21,057 nucleotides of DNA, taken from the NCBI GenBank assembly GCA_001303705.1, contig LJUI01000049.1, forward strand, positions 1 to 21,057. Reading direction: 5' to 3'. Position 1 is the stretch's first letter. Each line of letters begins with the position of its first letter. The notes below the pieces were generated by a model. That model worked only from the letters and a program-made list of their open reading frames with translations, had not been told where the DNA came from and did no database searches. Source of the stretch: a candidate division TA06 bacterium SM23_40. Lineage in GTDB: Bacteria; LJUI01; SM1-40. Positions 16,082-21,057 of the stretch are shown piece by piece. Position numbers and translations under genes: made by a program.

Positions 16082-17905
16082 TCAACCCTCTCTCGGTCTG
16101 CCCTCGACCGCATCCTCTCCCTCCCCGTTCTGGTGCTCCGTCCCCGCAGCCTCTTCACCGCTCGAACCACCGGTCTCGACCGCGAGCAGCTCGGGCTCGG
16201 TCTTCTCCTGCTCGATTCCCTCTCCCTCTGCCCCCTCACCTGCAGCCGCCTTCGCTGGAGGCTCTCTCTTCTCTAACGGTACCTCTGCCCTGAGAGGAGC
16301 CTCTTGGGCTGCCTCCTGCACGGGTTCCTCCGCCGCAACAGGCGCATCCTCGACCTCTTCCCCGGGAACCATCTCCTCGGCTTCTTCCGCAGCACCGGCT
16401 TCTGCCTCGGCAGCAACTTCCTCGGCCTTCTCCTCAGCAGGCGCCTCCGCCTCGGCAGCGACCTCCTCGACTTTCTCCTCAGGAGGCGCTTCCGCCTCGG
16501 CAGCGACCTCCTCGTCCGGCTCCTCAACAACCTCCTCTGCCGCCGCTGGCTCCTCGGGCTCCTCCGCTTCCAACCCCTCTGCCTCTTCCCCCCCCTCCTC
16601 CGCTGCTTCTCGAGCCTCCAGAGCTTCCTCTATCTCGCGGAGCGCGGTCTCCTTCACGGCAATAGCCTCTTCCACCGACGCCATCAGCTTGTCCGCGGTC
16701 TTTTCGCCCACTCCCTTGATCGCGAGCATCGCTTCCTTCCCCGCCTCGCGGATCTTCTGGGCCGAGTCGAGCCCGGCCCCCAGGAGGCGGCCCCTCAGCT
16801 TTTCCCCCACGCCGGCAAGCTCATCCAGCGTGACCAACAGCAGCTCTTCCCGCCGTTGACGTTTCCCGTACTCTGTCTCGCTGACCATATCGATCCGCCA
16901 TCCAGTCAGCTTCGCAGCGAGCCGTGCGTTCTGGCCTCCTTTGCCGATGGCGAGCGATAGCTGGTCATCCGGTATGATGACCGTGATCCGGTGTGATGTC
17001 TCGTGTGCAATCGTCCTCGTCACCTTGGCAGGAGAGAGCGCCCTGCTCACGAATGTGGCCGCATCAGGGCTCCACTGGACGATGTCTATCTTCTCGCCGC
17101 TCAGTTCCCGCACGATCGCCTGCACCCTCGATCCCCTCAGGCCGACGCAGGCGCCGACAGGATCGACCCTCTCCTCTTTGGAGACGACGGCGATCTTCGA
17201 GCGATCGCCGGGCTCACGGGCGACGGCCTTGATCGCTACTATCCCATCGTAGATCTCGGGAACCTCGAACTGGAAGAGCTTCTGAAGGAATTCAGGATGT
17301 GTGCGGGAAAGGACTACCTGCGGCCCCTTGGACGTCTTCAGCACATCGAGGATATAGGCCCGTACCGTATTGCCCTGGCGGTACCGCTCGGTATGCATTT
17401 GCTCGCGCAGCGGCAGGATCGCCTCAGTGCGGCCCAGGTTGATGATGATCCCGCGGCGATCGATCTGCTGGACCGTTCCGGTGACTATCTCGCCGATTCT
17501 CGCGTGGAAATCGTTGTATATGCGTTCACGCTCGGCCTCTCGCACGCGCTGCAGCAGTATCTGTTTAGTCACCTGAATCGCATTCCGCCCGAACTCCTCG
17601 AACGGAAGTTCGACTTTGACCGTGCCGCCTATCTCGATATCTGGTTGGATCTCGCGGGCCGATGCGAGATCGATCTCCTCAGCCGGCTTGGTCACTTCTT
17701 CGACTACGGTCTTCGTAGCGGTCATACGAACCCCACCGCTCTCTTCTCCAACTTCGATTTCGATATTGTCTACTGTCCCATAGCGCTTCTTCGCTCCCGC
17801 CAGCAGCCCGGTGCGCAACGTCTCGACGACCAGCTCGCGGTCTACACCACGCTGTCTGGTGATCTGTGCCAGCGCCTCGAGAATCTCGTAATTCGTCGAT
17901 TCCAT
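16082..17905 (-). CDS. nusA: transcription termination/antitermination factor NusA
   Basis: RNA polymerase-binding factor controlling pausing, termination and antitermination. Domains in order: N-terminal polymerase-binding domain at about 1-130, S1 domain at about 137-200, KH1 (GLRGSRVQAIVRELSGEKID, about 255-274), KH2 (IGKGGQNARLAAKLTGWRID, 320-339), and two helix-hairpin-helix turns near 360-412 (LAGVGEKLRG, IKGVGEKTADKL). After about 415 comes an unusual tail of some 190 residues, rich in Glu and Ala, with three 15-residue repeats. Total 607 residues, against about 495 in E. coli and about 370 in B. subtilis. The ATG at 17905 has AGGAG 11 bases upstream, with a run of six T between. No YlxR or L7Ae-like gene lies between it and infB, only a 73-base gap in which I see nothing else convincing. 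Confidence 0.96.
   Translation of the reverse strand: MESTNYEILEALAQITRQRGVDRELVVETLRTGLLAGAKKRYGTVDNIEIEVGEESGGVRMTATKTVVEEVTKPAEEIDLASAREIQPDIEIGGTVKVELPFEEFGRNAIQVTKQILLQRVREAERERIYNDFHARIGEIVTGTVQQIDRRGIIINLGRTEAILPLREQMHTERYRQGNTVRAYILDVLKTSKGPQVVLSRTHPEFLQKLFQFEVPEIYDGIVAIKAVAREPGDRSKIAVVSKEERVDPVGACVGLRGSRVQAIVRELSGEKIDIVQWSPDAATFVSRALSPAKVTRTIAHETSHRITVIIPDDQLSLAIGKGGQNARLAAKLTGWRIDMVSETEYGKRQRREELLLVTLDELAGVGEKLRGRLLGAGLDSAQKIREAGKEAMLAIKGVGEKTADKLMASVEEAIAVKETALREIEEALEAREAAEEGGEEAEGLEAEEPEEPAAAEEVVEEPDEEVAAEAEAPPEEKVEEVAAEAEAPAEEKAEEVAAEAEAGAAEEAEEMVPGEEVEDAPVAAEEPVQEAAQEAPLRAEVPLEKREPPAKAAAGEGAEGEGIEQEKTEPELLAVETGGSSGEEAAGTEHQNGEGEDAVEGRPREG
16379..16513 (-). repeat. three tandem 45-bp repeats in the nusA tail (15-residue units)
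   Basis: The NusA tail residues 465-509 fall into three consecutive 15-residue units. The first two read EEVAAEAEAPPEEKV and EEVAAEAEAPAEEKA; the third keeps EEVAAEAEA and then drifts. The DNA repeats as well, for example the plus-strand string CGCCTCGGCAGCGACCTCCT recurs with a few changes. The in-frame 45-bp period would allow copy number to change without a frameshift. The units are acidic and helix-prone, and similar but irregular Glu/Ala sequence continues on both sides. Confidence 0.85.
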
Positions 17906-17971
17906 CGAAAAAACGTCTCCTCATCCGTGCCAGGGCCACGTGCCGCACCCAGGGGCCGGCCGACCTCTCGG

Positions 17972-18466
17972 TCACGACTCCCGGCGAGACCCGAAGTCGA
18001 CGACCGGCGAGGCCCTGTCGACCTGTTCAAATCCAATCTCGGTGACGTCTCCGGAGACGAGCCTGAGCCTGATCGCTCCCTCGCCCACGGAGAGAAGCTC
18101 ACCGATAACTTCTCTACGCCCCTTCTGGCGCTGTCCCGTCCCCCTTGTCGATATCCGCACCTGCCTGCCGACCGCCCGCCTGAAGTCGGCCGGAGTCGTG
18201 AGCGGACGGGCGAGTCCGGGAGAAGAGACTTCAAGCCGATATCGTCCATCGATCAGATCTTCGATGTCGAGCCTGAGAGATATGTCCCGGGAGATCGCGG
18301 CACACTCGTCCACGTTGATGCCGCCGACCCGATCGACGTACAACCGGACTATGATATTGCCCGGGCTTCCTCTGCATTCCACGTCGATTAGCTCGAACCC
18401 GCCGCGTTCGACCAGCGGCCGGACGAGCGTCATGAGCCGCTCGATCAGTTCAGGCCTTGCCGACAT
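17972..18466 (-). CDS. rimP: ribosome maturation factor RimP
   Basis: Cytoplasmic 30S assembly factor of about 164 residues, usual for the family. The N-terminal alpha-beta domain contains LVERGGFELIDVECRG and IIVRLYVDRVGGINVDECAAISR, followed by YRLEVSSPGLARPL, the most conserved RimP block. The C-terminal part (VRISTRG to IGFEQVDRASPVVDF) fits the Sm-like barrel domain. Two adjacent starts exist, GTG at 18469 and ATG at 18466; AGGA is 7 bases before the ATG, so I use the ATG. It is the first gene of the rimP-nusA-infB unit and follows a 119-base gap after proS that holds a stem-loop and a possible promoter. Confidence 0.95.
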   Translation of the reverse strand: MSARPELIERLMTLVRPLVERGGFELIDVECRGSPGNIIVRLYVDRVGGINVDECAAISRDISLRLDIEDLIDGRYRLEVSSPGLARPLTTPADFRRAVGRQVRISTRGTGQRQKGRREVIGELLSVGEGAIRLRLVSGDVTEIGFEQVDRASPVVDFGSRRES

Positions 18467-18490
18467 CACCTGATCCTGCTAACTATCCAA

Positions 18491-18515
18491 AGAGTGGGCT
18501 CCGCATGCCCACTCT
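18491..18515 (-). other. perfect 9-bp stem-loop upstream of rimP
   Basis: AGAGTGGGC and GCCCACTCT form an uninterrupted 9-bp inverted repeat around a 7-base loop. On the minus strand the stem is followed by TTTGGATAG, a poor U-tract, so it is at best a weak Rho-independent terminator for proS, whose stop is 70 bases upstream. Because a possible -10 box lies 11 bases before it, the stem could instead sit at the very 5' end of a rimP-nusA transcript. Confidence 0.7.
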
Positions 18516-18526
18516 GTGACAAATCT

Positions 18527-18555
18527 ATCATAGAGTGCTACGGACCGCAAGCGAA
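18527..18555 (-). promoter_or_regulatory. possible sigma70-like promoter for the rimP-nusA operon
   Basis: On the minus strand TATGAT at 18532-18527 matches 5 of 6 bases of the -10 consensus. At 17-bp spacing the -35 position is TTCGCT, which matches only weakly. Transcription would start near 18520, about 5 bases before the stem-loop and about 55 bases before the rimP start. The site is weak on its own; the gap, the new operon and the matching layout at proS are what support it. Confidence 0.3.
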
Positions 18556-18585
18556 AAACATCATCTGAGAAAGTGGGCCACATAC

Positions 18586-20289
18586 CTAGATATCCGCTTC
18601 TTCACGCAGGCGATTGACCACCGACAGAACATCGCCCGGAGCGCTGAGCATCTGCTCTCCCGTCTTGCGCACGCGGACCTCTACCTTGCCCGAGGCCAGG
18701 CTCCGTTCGCCCACCGTCACCCGGATGGGAATGCCGATCAGATCGGCATCCTTGAACTTGGAGCCAGGCCGCTCGTTCCGATCGTCCAACAATACCTCGA
18801 GCCCCGACGCCGTCAGAGTTCTGTACAGATCCTCTGAAACGGCCACTGTCTCCCCGTGATCAACGTTGACAGGCAAGACGAGGACATCGTAGGGGGTAAC
18901 TGAGGTCGTCCAGACGATGCCCTCATCGTCGTGTCCCTGTTCGATCACAGCCGCCATGATCCGCTCGAGTCCGATCCCGTAGCTCCCCATCACGATCGGG
19001 TGCTCGACTCCATCTTTATCCGAATAGGTCGCACCCAGGCTGGACGAGTACTTCGTCCCGAGTTTGAAGATATGCCCGAGCTCGATCGCCCGCTCCACCT
19101 TCACTTCGCCCTCGCACTCGAGACAACCCTCCCCGTCGCTGACGGCATGTACATCCCCGAATTCGTCCGGCACGAAGTCACGGCCGACGTTGATGCCGAT
19201 CACGTGATAGTCATCTCGGTTCGCTCCCGAGACGTATCCGTATCCGCCCTCGAGTGACTTATCCGCTATGATCCTGATCCCGCTCAGGCCGACCGGGCCT
19301 ATGAATCCGATGTTCGCTCCCACCGCGGCCAGCACCTCATCGGGCTCGGCCGGGCGCACCGACGGCCCGAGGATCGACTGGAGCTTGGACTCGCTCACCT
19401 CATGATCCCCTCTCACCAGAACGAGGATCGGCGAGCCGTCTGCCACATACATGAGACTCTTCATCAACTGGGCGGCCTCAACATGCAAGAAATTAGAGAC
19501 TTCCTCTACTGTGCGAACGCCCGGAGTGTGGACCTGTTCAAGCGGCCTGTCAGGGAATTCCTTCGGCCGGGGCCGCCCTCCCGCAACCTCCAGATTCGCG
19601 GCATATCCACACGAGCCGCACGTGACGACCGCATCCTCCCCTGCGGGAGACGGAACGAGGAATTCCTGTGACCCAGATCCCCCCATCAGGCCGCTCGACG
19701 CTCCGGCGACGAAATAGGAGAGTCCACAGCGGTCGAAGATATTCCTGTATGCCTGGTAGTGGAGTTGATAACTCTTGTCCAATCCCTGTTCATCGACATC
19801 CAGTGAGTAGGAATCCTTCATGATGAACTGGCGGGCCCGCAACACAGCTGACCGCGGGCGCGGCTCATCCCGGAACTTCGTCTGAATCTGATACCAGATC
19901 TGCGGGAGATCTCGATATGAACGGATCTCTCGCCGGGCGATATCTGTGATGATCTCCTCGTGTGTCGGCGCCAGACACATGGGCCGTCCCTTCCTATCCC
20001 GCAGCCGGAACAACTCGTCACCGAAATCGTTCCACCGTCCGGTCTCCTCCCAGATCTCGCTTCCGCTCAGCACCGGCAGGAAGAGCTCTTGAGCGCCGAT
20101 CCTATCCATCTCCTCGCGGATGATCGTTTCGATTCTCTTCAGCACCCGCCAGGCGAGCGGTAGATAGGAATAGACGCCTGCGGCCAGCAGGCGAATCATC
20201 CCCGCCCGGAGCATCAAGATATGACTCGCCACCTCCGCATCGGAGGGATTCTCTTTCAACGTAGGGATGAGACCCTGACTCCACCGCAC
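18586..20289 (-). CDS. proS: prolyl-tRNA synthetase (bacterial type with insertion/editing domain)
   Basis: Class II aminoacyl-tRNA synthetase of 567 residues that charges tRNA-Pro. It begins RWSQGLIPTLKENPSDAEV, the standard bacterial ProRS N-terminus, with motif 1 around 35-73, LAPTHEE at 106-112, motif 2 as FRDEPRPRSAVLRAR at 139-153, and motif 3 as GIGLERI in the second half. CGSCGYAANLE (224-234) leads into the insertion domain, about 235-395, which in this family hydrolyses mischarged Ala-tRNA-Pro. The anticodon-binding domain ends the protein (VLVLPVNVDH, LLDDRNERPGSKFKDADLIG). The frame is open to 20370, but the GTG at 20289 has GGAGGT 7 bases upstream and gives the normal length (E. 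coli 572). Two good promoters lie in the 239-base gap upstream. Confidence 0.97.
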   Translation of the reverse strand: MRWSQGLIPTLKENPSDAEVASHILMLRAGMIRLLAAGVYSYLPLAWRVLKRIETIIREEMDRIGAQELFLPVLSGSEIWEETGRWNDFGDELFRLRDRKGRPMCLAPTHEEIITDIARREIRSYRDLPQIWYQIQTKFRDEPRPRSAVLRARQFIMKDSYSLDVDEQGLDKSYQLHYQAYRNIFDRCGLSYFVAGASSGLMGGSGSQEFLVPSPAGEDAVVTCGSCGYAANLEVAGGRPRPKEFPDRPLEQVHTPGVRTVEEVSNFLHVEAAQLMKSLMYVADGSPILVLVRGDHEVSESKLQSILGPSVRPAEPDEVLAAVGANIGFIGPVGLSGIRIIADKSLEGGYGYVSGANRDDYHVIGINVGRDFVPDEFGDVHAVSDGEGCLECEGEVKVERAIELGHIFKLGTKYSSSLGATYSDKDGVEHPIVMGSYGIGLERIMAAVIEQGHDDEGIVWTTSVTPYDVLVLPVNVDHGETVAVSEDLYRTLTASGLEVLLDDRNERPGSKFKDADLIGIPIRVTVGERSLASGKVEVRVRKTGEQMLSAPGDVLSVVNRLREEADI

Positions 20290-20329
20290 AAGCGAAACCT
20301 CCGTTGTGAACGCCGCTTTCTGGCCGTTC

Positions 20330-20358
20330 ACTCTAACAGATGGGCTGACAACCGTCAA
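20330..20358 (-). promoter_or_regulatory. sigma70-like promoter P2 upstream of proS
   Basis: On the minus strand TTGACG (20358-20353, 5 of 6 matches) and TAGAGT (20335-20330, 4 of 6) are separated by exactly 17 bases. Transcription would start near 20323, giving a leader of about 34 bases before the proS GTG at 20289. The placement and spacing are right for a housekeeping promoter. Confidence 0.5.
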
Positions 20359-20380
20359 CCCCTTTTTCACTTAGAGAAAT

Positions 20381-20402
20381 CGCCGAGTGACTGCACTCGG
20401 CG
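20381..20402 (-). other. perfect 9-bp stem-loop upstream of proS
   Basis: CGCCGAGTG and CACTCGGCG pair perfectly around a 4-base loop. On the minus strand the stem is followed by ATTTCTCTAAG, a weak U-tract. It could be a terminator after lpxK, 127 bases beyond its stop. It also lies just downstream of promoter P1 (20415-20443), so transcripts from P1 would begin with this hairpin. Confidence 0.7.
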
Positions 20403-20414
20403 CTTCCACGTCCC

Positions 20415-20443
20415 AACATAGGGTATCACGCCCCTGTTGTCAA
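20415..20443 (-). promoter_or_regulatory. sigma70-like promoter P1 upstream of proS
   Basis: On the minus strand a perfect TTGACA (20443-20438) and TATGTT (20420-20415, 4 of 6 matches) are separated by exactly 17 bases. Transcription would start near 20408, about 5 bases before the stem-loop at 20402-20381, giving a leader of about 120 bases that also includes promoter P2. Confidence 0.5.
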
Positions 20444-20528
20444 GAGAAATCTAGGGCAGGGCCGCCTTTCGGGAAGTGTCGGGACTGCGGTAACTTCTGC
20501 CGGGGTGACAGGTATGTGGGAGGCGCTG

Positions 20529-21057
20529 TCATGCCTTGACGAGTACCCCGCGGTCGGCGAGGGCTCCGTCGATCAGCCCCCACAGGCCTTCCTCACCCCT
20601 GGCCACCTCGAGCTCGACCACGAGGACGAGAACGGGCGCCTTCGTGCCTGCGGGATCCCGGCCCCCCATCACGTCGTCGATCCCGGCGGCCGCGATGCGG
20701 ACGGCATCCTTCTCCGTAGTGATGACGGCCTGGGCGCCTGCCGCCGCGGCACGCTGCTGTGCCTCCTCGAGATCGCGGGCGCGGTACCACCAGTGGTCCG
20801 GATAGCGCAGCGACGAGACGACCTCGGCACCGAGACCGCAGAGCGTCCTCTCGAACGATGCGGGATTGCCGATCCCCGAGAGCGCGATGACCGGCCTTCC
20901 CCGCAGCCACTCGAGGCTGCGTCTCTCCCCTGCAAGGAGCTGGAAGAGCCACATCGGCCGGAACCGGCACTCAACAGGATCGATCGGGAGCGTGCGTACC
21001 GCATCCATACTCACGAGTTCCTTCTCCCAATCCCGGTCCGATTCGTCGACCCTGGTG
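20529..21057 (-). CDS. lpxK: tetraacyldisaccharide 4'-kinase, C-terminal part (partial)
   Basis: The frame is open to the right edge, so the N-terminus with the Walker A kinase motif is outside the window; about 175 residues are seen. LpxK phosphorylates the 4' position of the lipid A disaccharide precursor at the inner membrane. The visible part carries the family's C-terminal blocks: PVIALSGIGNPASFERTL, SLRYPDHWWY and VITTEKDAVR. A GTG at 21014 is not a real start, because matching sequence continues upstream of it. The stop at 20529 is followed by the 239-base gap before proS. It marks the organism as a lipid A-making diderm, with the caveat that the 5' part cannot be checked here. Confidence 0.9.
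   Translation of the reverse strand, partial: TRVDESDRDWEKELVSMDAVRTLPIDPVECRFRPMWLFQLLAGERRSLEWLRGRPVIALSGIGNPASFERTLCGLGAEVVSSLRYPDHWWYRARDLEEAQQRAAAAGAQAVITTEKDAVRIAAAGIDDVMGGRDPAGTKAPVLVLVVELEVARGEEGLWGLIDGALADRGVLVKA

Noticed and set aside
16009-16239. Possible small minus-strand gene between nusA and infB, in the place where ylxR or an L7Ae-like gene often sits
   Set aside because: Most of it is a frame shadow of the nusA tail. The unique part is only about 20 codons, has no ribosome-binding site and does not resemble YlxR or L7Ae.
17003-18391. Plus-strand open frame of about 462 codons opposite nusA and rimP
   Set aside because: It is entirely antisense to two conserved genes and its composition mirrors their codons; no family features.
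20290-20370. Longer proS N-terminus starting at 20370
   Set aside because: The extra 27 residues match nothing in ProRS, and the strong GGAGGT before the GTG at 20289 and promoter P2 fall inside that extension.
20506-20531. TGACAG/CTGTCA inverted repeat over the lpxK stop as a terminator
   Set aside because: Only 6 bp with a 14-base loop and no U-run, so it is too weak to call a terminator.

Overview
The window is one long run of minus-strand genes, read from right to left, from a GC-rich bacterium. No tRNA, rRNA, CRISPR array, insertion sequence or phage gene was seen. The lpxK end and the LpxL-like acyltransferase point to a Gram-negative (diderm) organism. The gene order rimP-nusA-infB-DUF503-rbfA-nrnA-truB-ribF-rpsO-pnp-M16 peptidase is a widespread bacterial arrangement. 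I cannot assign a phylum from the sequence alone.

Layout along the minus strand, from high to low coordinates. (1) The 3' end of lpxK (lipid A 4'-kinase) enters at the right edge. (2) A 239-bp gap follows. It holds two sigma70-like promoters with 17-bp spacers and a perfect 9-bp stem-loop, and leads into proS. (3) A 119-bp gap holds a second perfect 9-bp stem-loop behind a possible -10 box and leads into the translation/RNA operon. That operon runs rimP, nusA (with a long acidic repeat tail), infB (TTG start, very basic N-terminal arm), a DUF503 gene, rbfA, nrnA, truB, ribF, rpsO, pnp. (4) An M16 zinc peptidase and a class I aminotransferase follow, joined by 4-base ATGA overlaps. (5) At the left is an envelope/lipid cassette: a GT4 glycosyltransferase that is frameshifted and lacks an internal segment, an MFS exporter, an LpxL/PatA-type acyltransferase, a membrane-anchored polysaccharide deacetylase, a UbiA-family prenyltransferase, and the first codons of another probable membrane protein running off the left edge.

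Most junctions overlap (ATGA, GTGA, TAGTG) or are shorter than 30 bp, so rimP through the left edge could be one polycistronic unit with internal promoters I cannot see. Together the genes cover ribosome maturation (RimP, RbfA), transcription elongation control (NusA), translation initiation (IF-2), tRNA modification and charging (TruB, ProS), RNA decay (PNPase, NrnA), flavin cofactors (RibF) and outer-envelope glycolipid assembly. Several starts were moved inward from the longest reading frame because a good ribosome-binding site and family length support the shorter form (proS, nrnA, pnp, ribF, polysaccharide deacetylase, rimP).

No clearly new multi-gene system is visible. The best leads are the damaged GT4 gene, the matching promoter-plus-5'-stem-loop layout before proS and rimP, and the 15-residue tandem repeat in the NusA tail next to a highly basic IF-2 arm.
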